This document shows, piece after piece, positions 25,560-33,737 of a DNA stretch of 64,000 bases. Source of the DNA: a virus. The first letter of the stretch is position 1. Each line of letters starts with the position of its first letter. The notes beneath the pieces were generated by a model. It was not told the origin of the DNA and made no database searches. It saw only the letters and a program-made list of their open reading frames with translations. The translations under genes were made by a program, and so were the position numbers. The DNA is taken from positions 1-64,000 of the IMG/VR virus record IMGVR_UViG_3300050016_000156, one strand, 5' to 3'.

Positions 25560-25690
25560 TTTTTTCTTTCGTCGAACCGCTCTGCGTTCATGCGCCATAC
25601 TTCCCTCTCATAGAACCGAACAAACTCCCCTTGCACCACAATCCAAATCAGCAGGATAATTTCCAGCAACATGAGGATTCGGTCGAACAT
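25388..25690 (-). CDS. short membrane protein, possibly truncated by the endonuclease gene
   Basis: 100 codons from the ATG at 25690 (AAGG upstream, overlapping the previous stop). Residues 4-24 are a clear membrane helix followed by a charged helix to about 57. The rest is Ser/Thr/Pro-rich and lies over the endonuclease gene in another frame, so it looks like accidental read-on. I infer the original gene was cut by insertion. Confidence 0.45.
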   Translation of the reverse strand: MFDRILMLLEIILLIWIVVQGEFVRFYEREVWRMNAERFDERKKWRLEKQEQQRKKTAPKTLDFSVSTESPSPSASTAPPNKTISAKSAAAPSTPTDTPA

Positions 25691-25697
25691 AGGCACC

Positions 25698-28600
25698 TTA
25701 TTTTTTCTTGAGACCTTTGCCGAGCCCCTTCTGCATCGCTTCCTGTTTCGCCTTCATCATTTCCGCAACCTTCGCGGTGTTCTCGGCGTGGACATCCTTG
25801 ACGTTCGCACCGAAGTTGAAGTCGGTGGAACCTAGCTCTTCTTCTGGTACTTCTCGGGGAGTTCCGACTCCAGTTCCCCGTCCAGTTCCGCTGGCGGGTT
25901 CCCCAGAAACTCCAGCCGCAAATAGTTTTCCCTGGTCAGCGGGAGCCCCAGTTCCTGCAGCATTTTCTCGGTTCCATTCAGTTGCGTAGTCCCAGATTCT
26001 GTTTCGGGCTTGGTCGGCTGTGATTTTGCCATCTGAGTGTTCCTTCCAAATTGCGTCTATCGCTTGCTGGTTCTCGGGCGTCTTAAAATCATCGGTAAAT
26101 ACGTCCCGAATCTTGGTCCACGTAGGCGATTGTAGCCTACTTGGGATGGGAATGTCAAGTTCTTTCGCGGCTAGTCGGTAAGCCGCGTCGTGGAGAGCGT
26201 ACGTTCCCTTGAGTCCATACTCACCGTTCTTAATGTTGCCGAAGTTGTCCCGAACGGCGGGGATCTTTCCTGACATCGGGCGCAACTGTGCCACGTTGAT
26301 GGCGTGCGTGTCCATCGTTAGGTAGCGCGGGTCATCTGGCGACAACATGTTGTTGTAGAAATTCCGAACCTTGTGCCCGTACCCGAGGTTCTTGCTGATG
26401 TTTTCGGGCGACCCATCTTTCAAAATTTCAATCGCTTTCTGAATGTGAGACTGGAAACTCCAACCGACGTTGCGCGGCGACCCATCTTGATTGAGCGCAA
26501 GACCGTTCGATGTGCCGTCAGGATTCCATGTCTGGTACTCGCGAGGATTGTGACCCTCGTCGTACAGGCGCAACCAAATTGCCTGCTGTTCGGTTGTCGG
26601 CAGTTCGGCTAGCGTCTTTCCTTGGACCTTTTTGATGAGCGGTTTGAATGAACTGTTGGCAGGCAGAGACGTAATATTATCCGCCGCGTCCTGCATCTCG
26701 GGCGTGAACTTCGTGGCTTGCTGATTCTTCCAGATATTCGCGGTGCGCTCAGCGAGCGAGGTATTCTGGTCCCAATCCGTCATCGGCGATTCCACGGCGG
26801 TCACGCCTGCAATCTGGTGCGGAGTAAAGCCATGCTGTGCGGCAACCGCCTGCACGCGCTCGTGCGCGCCGACTGGATACCACTTCTCGTCGCGTTTAAT
26901 GGCATCAGGCAACATCTTGCTCATTACAAATTTGATGTTGTCCGCCGCATGCCGAATGTATGCATTGGCGTGCGCCAGCGCGTCGCCCTCGGGCGGTGTG
27001 AATCCTGGCGTCGTATTCGTTCGGTTCACCATCTTTTGCAGATACCCTGGCGCGGCCTTCGCGGCGTCCATATCCGAAGTCATATCCCGCTGAGTGTGGT
27101 CTTCAACGACTTCGCCCTTGACCTTCTTCGTGGGCACACGAGTGCTGACGGTTGGAATGTCTTTCGACGCTGCAGGCGCGGCCCCAGCCGCAGGCGCTTC
27201 AGGAGTGCCGCCCGTCGAGGGCTTGAATACTGCAGCCTGTTGAGCCGCCGCAGCCGTTGCTTTATCCGCGGCTTTCTGTTCTTTCGCGGACAATTTCGGA
27301 GCAGGCCCTTCGCCTGTGCCGCCTGTCTGAATTTCTCCCTCACCGCCGAGATGATATATGGCTTTCTGATTTGCGTCTTTGCCTGCAGCAACCGCTTCAG
27401 CGCGGTCGGCATAGGTCTTGCTGACATCCAACACCGCTTTTCCTGTGTCGGGGTCTTTCCATGTGCCGACAGCGTGGTCACCCTTCTCCAATACATCGGC
27501 GTTATCTGCTTTGAACTTCGCCAGAACTTCGGGCGTGAGCTTGTCGACTTGGACGGTGCGCTCAGGATATGCGCCAACCGAATATAAATCTTTTCCTGCC
27601 AGATTTTCTCCCGCAGGCGTGAAGGTCGAGCCGCCGCCTTCTTCATGAGCGGACAGTTGATCGTCTTCAGGCGTCTTAATCTTTTCTTTCGAGACTATGC
27701 CTTTTTTAGCTTCGGCAGGCGAAGTTCCAGTTGCTTGCGCACTTCCGCCTTCTCCTCGGGCGACATTGCCTTCACGTCCTGTAAGACCTTCTCCGCTAAC
27801 TGCTCGGTTGTCAGGTTGTTCTTGTCCTGTGGCATTTGCTATTCTCCTCTGTGCTTCTTGATGCATTGATGTCAATCGGTCGGGGCTAGCGTGAAACTGG
27901 CGAGAGAGTCCTGCTTCACGGAAGCCTGCGTTCTCATTTATGATACCTGAAACAGCGGGATGTTGCAAGTACTCTTTCCCTGCATCAATTGCCTTATGCA
28001 TGTACTCCATCGCGTCTTCGTGACTGACTCCCGCCGCCTGCAGAATCTGGTATGCGCGCGACCCATCCCCGCCAGTTCCGAGAAAGAAATTATGATTGGC
28101 GCTCCGAGGCAAATCATTGAAAACCTCATCTGCCGCGATACCGCCCATCAGGGTTTTCACAATTGGGGCCACTTTATCTGGGCGGACCTGCCCTGCGGGG
28201 TTAAAGAGTATGTTTTCTCGCCCAGGCCACCGTACCGCGGCGCGCGCGTCTTTCCCCAGATCGGGATGACTCGAACTGAGCATGCCCCCCGTAACGAGAC
28301 CTTCGTTTTGTCCAACCATTGCGTGCCCGAGTTCATGACGAATAGTGTGAATTTCAGGGCGGCCCGCCGATGCTGGCATCTTCGCCAGTTTGCCTGTCGG
28401 CACAGAGTACTCTGTCGACGGCTCGCGCTCACCCATCTTTTCGATGCGCCACGAGTAAGCCCGCGTGCCTGGGAATTTTTTCTGGGCAACCGCAATTGCG
28501 TTCTTCGATGAGAAAGCCTCGATGGGCTCCATGTGAGTGGTGCCATCAGCATCCGTAATTTCAACGGTGTACTTTTCTTTCAGAGGCGACTGCAGTTCCT

Positions 28601-30470
28601 TGGAGAGAAGGTCTTGTTGGTCAGGATGCGCGCCAATTTGTTTCAGCATAGGTTCGATGTCGGTGTCGGTCGCTAATTCCTTGTACGGGGCCGTCTTGAT
28701 GTCCCGAGGATTGTCAGCGGTCTCCATCATCACATTGCCGTAGCCCAACCCCTTGGCGACTCCCTGTTTGAGAGCATCAATTTGCTCGGGGCTGATACCC
28801 TCACGAGGCACGGAAATATGCAATGTCGTTCCACCTTTATCGGTAGTGGGCCGAACACGAACGGCCTTCGAGTCGTTGATGAACGCCACACGGTTGTCGG
28901 GGGCTTCCCGAGTCGGGCCTTTCGAGCCCTGCGCCCAATCAATCGCCATATCGTGGTGGGTGCTGCCGAGCGGAATAAACTTCCCGTCAGGCGCAATGAA
29001 AGAAGGACCGTCCGCAATCTTCGTTGGGTCGGTATGAGTTCCAAACTTGTCCGCAATCTTCTGCAGGTCGGGATGATATGCGACAGCGGGTGCTGGGGGC
29101 TCAGGAGTCTTCCCTACAAACTTCCCGCCTACGGATGCGAAGGCTTCTGGGTCCACATGACCGGGACCGGGAAGCACTGCAGAAATCGACCCCTCATCCT
29201 CGCCGATGTTTTTATAATATGCTCCGGCGGCTTCCGACTGTCCTTTTATTTTTGCACCGATGCGGTTTGCGCCTACATCCGTCAGAGGACGGGCAGGAGT
29301 ATTTCGCATCGGACCTGTTATCTTCACAGGCATGACGTTGGGTTTTGCGTCTGTTGCGACGGGAGTTTTGTCAGAATACACCGCCTTTCCGATAGTCGGA
29401 TAGTGGTCTTCTTCGGGCACATCAACATTATACCCCGTTACATTATTTCCTGTCGGGTCGAGTTTCGCCAAAGTTTTCTTGCCTGCTAAAAGGGTTTTTC
29501 CGTACTCCTGCGTACCATCCCATGGTTGTCCATCCGCTCGAATTCCGATGCGCGCCTCAAGGGCTTGAGTTGCAGCCCTCTGCGTACCGACGTGGAGACC
29601 CTGCTCGCCGCCCCGCAAATCCCCGCTGGGTGTTCCATGATAGAGTTGTTGCGGAACAGACCCGACTTTCTTGCCGCCGAGTTTGGCGAACCCTGCTTCG
29701 AGACTGCCCTCGGGTGCTTTCGCTTCGAGTGCGGCCTTGCCTTCTTCCTTGGCGCTGGCAACGGCAGTCTGCGCCAAATCTTTCAAGTGTGTCCCAACTT
29801 TTGATGCGACTTCACCCGCACCTTTGCCCGCATGCGTGGCCGCTTCAAGAGCCATGAATGAATCCACACCCATGTGCGTCAAGATGCGCTGAGTATCAGC
29901 AAAAGCATCCGCCCGTTGTTCGGGAGTCGTGGCAGCCTTACCTTTTTCAATAGACGCTTTCAATTCAGGGTACTGGTCGTAAACACCTTTGCCCATCTGC
30001 AGTGCAAACAGCCCCTCCGCCACTTTCTGAATAAGAGCGGGAGTCTCACCGAGCCCGGCAGTCGCCGCAACCGTGCCGATGGTGCCGGGCGATGTCAGAC
30101 CACCAGCAGATTCCAACGCCCCCGTCAGGACAGGAGCCTGTTTTTGCTCAGCGGGCGTCAGCGCCTCTTCAGGCGACAGAAATTGCTCACGCCCATACTT
30201 TGGATTTTCCACTGTCCGAGATGAGTATCGGGGAATGCCTTCCGTGACAATCTTCTTAGCCTTCTGAACAACCGACGGTTCCGGGGCAGCCTCGATAGTT
30301 GGGCCGGACGGATTCAAATTAGTTTTGAGAAAAGGCGCACGGGTATCCTTAGCCGGATCGTACTCAGGATTCAGGTCTATTGGGATGGCCTGAGACGCAG
30401 TCGGGTCCGTGATCGGAATAGAATCCGGCACAGGCGTTGGGGTCGGCGTAACTGGGGTCTCGTTGGCCAC
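25698..30470 (-). CDS. giant polyvalent protein: ART-like, HExxH peptidase-like and DUF7178-like domains
   Basis: 1590 residues. In order: Pro/Thr-rich N-terminus; an ADP-ribosyltransferase-like segment at about 275 (LYHGTPSGDL...GLHVGTQRAATQA); mixed alpha/beta regions; a Zn peptidase motif HELGHAM at about 711; linkers rich in Ala, Gly and Pro (about 930-1130); a domain at about 1170-1400 with GVTAVESPMTDWDQN and LTMDTHAINVAQL resembling phage DUF7178; a Lys-rich C-terminus. This modular build is typical of polyvalent proteins injected with phage DNA. Domain names are my reading of motifs; the enzyme activities are inferred. It is adjacent to the small partner gene at 30475. Confidence 0.75.
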   Translation of the reverse strand: MANETPVTPTPTPVPDSIPITDPTASQAIPIDLNPEYDPAKDTRAPFLKTNLNPSGPTIEAAPEPSVVQKAKKIVTEGIPRYSSRTVENPKYGREQFLSPEEALTPAEQKQAPVLTGALESAGGLTSPGTIGTVAATAGLGETPALIQKVAEGLFALQMGKGVYDQYPELKASIEKGKAATTPEQRADAFADTQRILTHMGVDSFMALEAATHAGKGAGEVASKVGTHLKDLAQTAVASAKEEGKAALEAKAPEGSLEAGFAKLGGKKVGSVPQQLYHGTPSGDLRGGEQGLHVGTQRAATQALEARIGIRADGQPWDGTQEYGKTLLAGKKTLAKLDPTGNNVTGYNVDVPEEDHYPTIGKAVYSDKTPVATDAKPNVMPVKITGPMRNTPARPLTDVGANRIGAKIKGQSEAAGAYYKNIGEDEGSISAVLPGPGHVDPEAFASVGGKFVGKTPEPPAPAVAYHPDLQKIADKFGTHTDPTKIADGPSFIAPDGKFIPLGSTHHDMAIDWAQGSKGPTREAPDNRVAFINDSKAVRVRPTTDKGGTTLHISVPREGISPEQIDALKQGVAKGLGYGNVMMETADNPRDIKTAPYKELATDTDIEPMLKQIGAHPDQQDLLSKELQSPLKEKYTVEITDADGTTHMEPIEAFSSKNAIAVAQKKFPGTRAYSWRIEKMGEREPSTEYSVPTGKLAKMPASAGRPEIHTIRHELGHAMVGQNEGLVTGGMLSSSHPDLGKDARAAVRWPGRENILFNPAGQVRPDKVAPIVKTLMGGIAADEVFNDLPRSANHNFFLGTGGDGSRAYQILQAAGVSHEDAMEYMHKAIDAGKEYLQHPAVSGIINENAGFREAGLSRQFHASPDRLTSMHQEAQRRIANATGQEQPDNRAVSGEGLTGREGNVARGEGGSAQATGTSPAEAKKGIVSKEKIKTPEDDQLSAHEEGGGSTFTPAGENLAGKDLYSVGAYPERTVQVDKLTPEVLAKFKADNADVLEKGDHAVGTWKDPDTGKAVLDVSKTYADRAEAVAAGKDANQKAIYHLGGEGEIQTGGTGEGPAPKLSAKEQKAADKATAAAAQQAAVFKPSTGGTPEAPAAGAAPAASKDIPTVSTRVPTKKVKGEVVEDHTQRDMTSDMDAAKAAPGYLQKMVNRTNTTPGFTPPEGDALAHANAYIRHAADNIKFVMSKMLPDAIKRDEKWYPVGAHERVQAVAAQHGFTPHQIAGVTAVESPMTDWDQNTSLAERTANIWKNQQATKFTPEMQDAADNITSLPANSSFKPLIKKVQGKTLAELPTTEQQAIWLRLYDEGHNPREYQTWNPDGTSNGLALNQDGSPRNVGWSFQSHIQKAIEILKDGSPENISKNLGYGHKVRNFYNNMLSPDDPRYLTMDTHAINVAQLRPMSGKIPAVRDNFGNIKNGEYGLKGTYALHDAAYRLAAKELDIPIPSRLQSPTWTKIRDVFTDDFKTPENQQAIDAIWKEHSDGKITADQARNRIWDYATEWNRENAAGTGAPADQGKLFAAGVSGEPASGTGRGTGVGTPREVPEEELGSTDFNFGANVKDVHAENTAKVAEMMKAKQEAMQKGLGKGLKKK
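25832..26032 (-). CDS. nested gene in another frame of the giant protein
   Basis: 66 residues that look like a real protein (EKMLQELGLPLTRENYLRLE, NPPAELDGELESELPEKYQ). GGAAGG stands about 9 nt before the ATG, and a sigma70 promoter lies at 26129-26158. It is fully inside the C-terminal coding part of the 1590-aa gene, where that frame is low-complexity. Similar small proteins with LTRENYxxLxxxGxPPxELxxE patterns occur in other phages, from memory. Confidence 0.6.
   Translation of the reverse strand: MAKSQPTKPETESGTTQLNGTEKMLQELGLPLTRENYLRLEFLGNPPAELDGELESELPEKYQKKS
26129..26158 (-). promoter_or_regulatory. internal sigma70 promoter for the nested gene
   Basis: TTGACA (26158-26153), 18 nt, TACAAT (26134-26129), about 95 nt upstream of the nested ATG at 26032 and inside the giant gene. 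Confidence 0.6.
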
Positions 30471-30474
30471 GGGC

Positions 30475-31056
30475 TTAGCTTTCCGGGTTCAGGACATGGA
30501 GATTCGGGTCAAGCGCCCGAGCCTGCTCAATATTCTCGGCGGGGATGTCGTGAACGCCACCATCGGACGCTAAAATACGGTGATGCCCGTCAGGAATCGC
30601 TGGGAAATGGGGCTGGCCATCTGGGCGAGGCGCTAGGGGGGTAACAGGAGGCTTTTCGACCTTGGGTGCCTTCGTACCCTTCGATTCGGCGGATGCCCCG
30701 CTGGCGGGCGCTGCAGGCTCTTTTTCAGGGGTCGTGGCGGCAGTCGTGAACGCTTTCAGGAGATTTGGGGATGCTTCCGCAATTTGACGAATTTGGGGGT
30801 CCAAACTAGCGATTTTCGTCACTGCGGCGGTTACTTTATCGGTTGGACTCGGAACGGGGAGGGAAGCTTGTTTTGCCTGCCAAAGTCGATGTTTCGTCTC
30901 ATTTGGGATAGCGAGTGCAGAAAGGTGTTGGGCTAGTTCGTCTGCGTTTTTGGTCGCGAACGCATCCCAGAGGTCTGATCTTTGCTGGTCAGATAGACTC
31001 GGATCACCAGAGAGAATGGGAGCCGCATGATCTATAAAAGGACTATTCATATCCAT
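30475..31056 (-). CDS. hypothetical partner of the giant protein
   Basis: 193 residues with GAGGA upstream. The N-terminal half is helical, the middle is Pro/Ala/Lys-rich, and the end (GHHRILASDGGVHDIPAENI) resembles a short domain often found in phage internal or injected proteins. Ends 4 bases before the giant gene begins, so the two are probably co-translated. Confidence 0.6.
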   Translation of the reverse strand: MDMNSPFIDHAAPILSGDPSLSDQQRSDLWDAFATKNADELAQHLSALAIPNETKHRLWQAKQASLPVPSPTDKVTAAVTKIASLDPQIRQIAEASPNLLKAFTTAATTPEKEPAAPASGASAESKGTKAPKVEKPPVTPLAPRPDGQPHFPAIPDGHHRILASDGGVHDIPAENIEQARALDPNLHVLNPES

Positions 31057-31063
31057 GATATCC

Positions 31064-31660
31064 TCACGCCAAAACTTCTAAAAACGCCATCTTTTGATTG
31101 TACTCATGTAAGTCTCGCATTGCGGTTTTACCGCGCTTTTCAGCGCCTTGATCGGCCCAAGTCCCCCAGTCAACATTTCCAGGCTCATAGTCTCCTGTAT
31201 CCAAGTGTCGGCTAAGAGAATGTTTCGGCGAAGGGCGATCACCCATGTCGGCGAGGAAATTCTCAAATGTCAACCAACGCTCGCAAACACCTACATTGCG
31301 ATACGCTCGCGCCCCATGAAAATTTTTATTGGTGGCACGAGTCAACATATTGCTCCAAATACGATAGGTGCCTTGATGCAACTCCGACGCATGTCGGTCT
31401 TGTCCACCGTGTCGAAAATTTCGATTCTCTGCGCCGCGTTGATGTTGATTTCTTATCTGCGCGCGTTCGCTAGATTTTTCGCGGAGCAAACACCCGCACG
31501 ATTGAGTGCGCCCATCCCGCAAGCTGCCGCTAGTTGTTTCGCATATCTGCCCGCAAGAACAGACACAGCGCCAGAAAGCACGCCGCTGAACTATTCCCAT
31601 CAATTCCTGCACCAGTAAACGACCGAATTGTTGACCAACCAAATCAATCACTTTGCCCAT
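31064..31660 (-). CDS. HNH homing endonuclease with Cys-rich N-terminal finger
   Basis: 198 residues. The finger WRCVCSCGQICETTSGSLRD...QSCGC is followed by YRIWSNMLTRATN, VCERWLTFENFLADMGDRPS and HSLSRHLDTGDYEPGNVDWG, the AP2/HNH-type phage homing pattern in which the usual SLDRID has become SLSRHLD. A sigma70 promoter ends 6 nt before the ATG. Inserted between the histidine phosphatase and the polyvalent operon. Confidence 0.85.
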   Translation of the reverse strand: MGKVIDLVGQQFGRLLVQELMGIVQRRAFWRCVCSCGQICETTSGSLRDGRTQSCGCLLREKSSERAQIRNQHQRGAENRNFRHGGQDRHASELHQGTYRIWSNMLTRATNKNFHGARAYRNVGVCERWLTFENFLADMGDRPSPKHSLSRHLDTGDYEPGNVDWGTWADQGAEKRGKTAMRDLHEYNQKMAFLEVLA

Positions 31661-31666
31661 AGAGCC

Positions 31667-31696
31667 AGTCTATCACTTAACCTGAACCCTTGTCAA
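31667..31696 (-). promoter_or_regulatory. sigma70 promoter, leaderless, for HNH gene
   Basis: TTGACA (31696-31691), 18 nt, TAGACT (31672-31667), 6 nt to the ATG at 31660. Confidence 0.7.
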
Positions 31697-31704
31697 GCCC
31701 TAAT

Positions 31705-32322
31705 CTATGAAACCCCCTTATCCGAGTCGGTTTGGCCGAGCAGTACCTGAAAGGATATCTCACCTTTCGGATTCATGTACGCGCCAATGATGCCCCCAGG
31801 CAAGCAAGCGTCTTTCACGTCATGCAGTCCCATGACACATTTGATGACGGAGTTATGCAGGAAGATGGCAGTCGGAAGTTGTTCGTACGGTGTTGCGAGA
31901 TACTGAAACACGACCTGGACGCGGTCGTTCAGTTGGTCATGGCTTTCGCCGCCAGGAATCACAAGGGAAGTGTCTTCGAGATACTTTTTGAATTCGGCAA
32001 TCATCTCGGGCGTCTTCTCTTTTCCCGTAAAATCAGCAACCATCCACGGCCGCAAGTTCGGGTCGCAACCCATGAACGGGCACTGAACTGCGCCCGTATC
32101 CATCAGGTATTGTGCGGTATGGATTGTGCGCGGAACGTCTGAGGAAATTACGCGACCGATGCGCTCAAAAGATAGCCAGCGCGCCGCGGCTGCGGCCTGC
32201 TCACGCCCTTTTTCGGAAAGTTCCATTCCAGACCAGCCATCCCATACCGACATATCGGTAAGTTCACCGTGGCGGCACAAAAAGCCGATTAATTCAAGCG
32301 ATGGGTCCATGTTAAAAAACAT
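31705..32322 (-). CDS. histidine phosphatase family protein
   Basis: 205 residues, GAGGA upstream. LCRHGE at 16-20 gives the RHG catalytic His; VISSDVPRTIHTAQYL, PGGESHDQLNDRV and FLHNSVIKCVMG supply the second Arg, Glu and His of the phosphoglycerate-mutase-like fold. Substrate unknown; possibly a nucleotide or sugar phosphatase. It follows tRNA-Thr directly. Confidence 0.85.
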   Translation of the reverse strand: MFFNMDPSLELIGFLCRHGELTDMSVWDGWSGMELSEKGREQAAAAARWLSFERIGRVISSDVPRTIHTAQYLMDTGAVQCPFMGCDPNLRPWMVADFTGKEKTPEMIAEFKKYLEDTSLVIPGGESHDQLNDRVQVVFQYLATPYEQLPTAIFLHNSVIKCVMGLHDVKDACLPGGIIGAYMNPKGEISFQVLLGQTDSDKGVS

Positions 32323-32338
32323 TCTATCCTCAATCTGG

Positions 32339-32409
32339 AGCCCAATCGACGAATCGAACGCCAGTCTGCTGAGTACAGGTCAGCCGTCCTACCACTGAAC
32401 GAATCGGGC
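32339..32409 (-). tRNA. tRNA-Thr (TGT)
   Basis: All four arms fold: acceptor GCCCGAT/ATTGGGC (with wobbles), D stem GTTC/GGAC, anticodon stem GCTGA/TCAGC, T stem TGGCG/CGTCG, discriminator T and encoded CCA (32336-32338). The 7-nt loop CCTGTAC gives anticodon TGT but has C instead of U at position 33. Confidence 0.85.
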
Positions 32410-32499
32410 AATCTGTTTCCATCCGCACTTGCAAACGAAACCAGTCTCACGTTTTTGCGAGTCTCGTTGAATCGTTTCTTTACAGCGATGGCACCGCAT
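32389..32499 (-). CDS. 36-aa Zn-ribbon peptide
   Basis: MRCHRCKETIQ...GFVCKCGWKQ has C-x2-C and C-x-C. It starts 7 nt after a sigma70 -10 box (32507-32512), so a leaderless mRNA is expected; an alternative ATG at 32508 overlaps the -10 box. The 3' end overlaps the 5' part of tRNA-Thr. Could also be just the tRNA leader. Confidence 0.4.
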   Translation of the reverse strand: MRCHRCKETIQRDSQKRETGFVCKCGWKQIARFVQW

Positions 32500-32506
32500 G
32501 GAGTCC

Positions 32507-32536
32507 ATGATACCACCCAGACCTGCTCGCGGTCAA
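32507..32536 (-). promoter_or_regulatory. sigma70 promoter for tRNA-Thr and the phosphatase
   Basis: TTGACC (32536-32531), 18 nt, TATCAT (32512-32507). The -35 box lies 5 bases from the inverted-repeat element. Confidence 0.6.
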
Positions 32537-32540
32537 GCAC

Positions 32541-32725
32541 AATATTGGGGAATTATATAGATGACTCCCTTAGCGGCAAACGTGCTCCGCATAACGCTTT
32601 CGTCTCCACTTAGTAGGGCACTTAGCACAGTGCCTCCTCTAACCGTTGTCGGGCTGAAACGAGCCGCCGCAGTACACACGGCGGTTATCTTTTCAAGGGA
32701 GTCATCTATATAATTCCCCAATATT
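32541..32725. mobile_element. 185-bp element with perfect 31-bp inverted ends (MITE-like)
   Basis: Bases 32541-32571 and 32695-32725 are perfect reverse complements (AATATTGGGGAATTATATAG... outward). The 123-bp interior has two strong stems, GGCACT/AGTGCC and CCGCCG/CGGCGG. A single end also occurs at 18037-18064. The ends contain TATAAT facing outward, so this could equally be a divergent promoter pair or a structured RNA. No target duplication is visible. Confidence 0.55.
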
Positions 32726-32727
32726 GG

Positions 32728-32791
32728 AGCCGAGTGTTAGAGTTACGACCTCCGGCTTCATCCTTGCGCGCAAGGATTTATCCCACTCGGC
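32728..32791 (-). ncRNA. tRNA-like structure with encoded CCA
   Basis: GCCGAGT and ACTCGGC form a perfect 7-bp acceptor followed by T and CCA, as in the true tRNAs next door. The body is only 49 nt: no D arm, a palindromic ATCCTTGC/GCAAGGAT arm without a 7-nt anticodon loop, and a poor T arm. A decayed tRNA or a tRNA mimic. Confidence 0.45.
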
Positions 32792-32848
32792 ACAAATCTG
32801 GGCCGCAAACTCCTGCCTTAACGTGGCGGCCATACGTTTGCAAAATGG

Positions 32849-32922
32849 TTGGCGGGGATGGACTCGAACCACCGACCTGACGGTTATCGACCGACTGCTC
32901 TAACCAACTGAGCTACCCGCCA
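32849..32922 (-). tRNA. tRNA-Ile (GAT)
   Basis: Acceptor TGGCGGG/CCCGCCA, D stem GCTC/GAGC, T arm GGTGG-TTCGAGT-CCATC, discriminator A and encoded CCA (32846-32848). The loop TCGATAA gives anticodon GAT with C at position 33, and the anticodon stem has one T-T mismatch. Confidence 0.8.
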
Positions 32923-33151
32923 TCTGATAATGGACTGCGCGACAGCCCAGGCTCGTGATTTCAGCAACCTTGTTCATGCCGCCGCGCGCCAGTCAGGTGT
33001 TTCCACGTTTTGCCGAGGGTATCAATTTTGAGCAAACAACTCAGGCTCTTGATTCTCGGCAATCTTGATTACGAGACGGCGGCTGCGGTCATAGGCTTTC
33101 GCCAACCATTCCGCACTTCGAGGGGCTGAGTACCCACGCTCGTAAATTTGG
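32923..33151. other. spacer between tRNA genes
   Basis: Several 24-40 codon frames on the minus strand look partly protein-like but lack starts with ribosome-binding sites. I see no supported gene. Confidence 0.5.
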
Positions 33152-33223
33152 TGGACATGGAGGGATTTGAACCCCCGACTTCCTGCTTGCAAAGCAGGCA
33201 CTCTCCCGCTGAGTTACACGCCC
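33152..33223 (-). tRNA. tRNA-Ala (TGC)
   Basis: Acceptor GGGCGTG/CATGTCC with wobbles, anticodon stem CCTGC/GCAGG, loop TTTGCAA (anticodon TGC, normal U33), T loop TTCAAAT, discriminator A and encoded CCA (33149-33151). Confidence 0.93.
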
Positions 33224-33231
33224 GAAGTTGT

Positions 33232-33260
33232 ATTATACCACACGATCTGACGTGTGTCCG
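33232..33260 (-). promoter_or_regulatory. promoter of the tRNA cluster
   Basis: CGGACA (33260-33255), 17 nt, TATAAT (33237-33232), directly upstream of tRNA-Ala and overlapping the end of the gene at 33233. Confidence 0.55.
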
Positions 33261-33445
33261 CTTTGCACTTCCGCCTGATACAAAAGCGCAGCCTGGGCTG
33301 TGTCGTTTGGGTCCGAGGGCGTTGTGGCGAATCGGCCAGCAACCGGATTTGACTGCTGGACAGATGCCAGCGGCCAGCCTGGCGTGATGAGCGCGGACCC
33401 GAGTGAAGCGGTTCCGCTTCCGATATTCGGTGTAATGAGAGCCAT
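33233..33445 (-). CDS. small virion-associated protein
   Basis: 70 residues, Gly/Ser/Ala/Pro-rich, with AAGGA upstream. It ends a run of four small structural-type genes after the capsid protein. No family recognised. Confidence 0.55.
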   Translation of the reverse strand: MALITPNIGSGTASLGSALITPGWPLASVQQSNPVAGRFATTPSDPNDTAQAALLYQAEVQSGHTSDRVV

Positions 33446-33464
33446 GGTGGTTCATCCTTAAAAC

Positions 33465-33707
33465 TTACTTCGTCGGCGCTTGAAGGCCGAAGATCACATT
33501 CGCGCCTGTTGGCGAAGGAACTCCCTGCGCCGTGACGATGGCAACAGGAGTAGCACTGATTGCGCTATTCGTAGTCGACTCCGTGCCGAATGTCGCCTGT
33601 TCCTGTGAAACGCCCTTGCCGAGCATTTCTGTGCCTTGCGCGTTGAATGGTGCGGGAGTCTGTTGCGCGCTGCCGCCCGTCGCACCGTTATATAGAAATC
33701 CTGACAT
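33465..33707 (-). CDS. small virion-associated protein
   Basis: 80 residues, rich in Gly, Thr, Ala and Gln, starting MSGFLYNGATGGSAQQTPAP. Composition fits a virion protein. Located between two similar small genes. Confidence 0.55.
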   Translation of the reverse strand: MSGFLYNGATGGSAQQTPAPFNAQGTEMLGKGVSQEQATFGTESTTNSAISATPVAIVTAQGVPSPTGANVIFGLQAPTK

Positions 33708-33737
33708 GTTAATTCTCCTTTTTTTATTTCTAGCTCA

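Noticed and set aside
26718-27587. 289-codon plus-strand frame
   Set aside because: Antisense to the polyvalent gene, Arg/Cys-rich as expected for a shadow frame.
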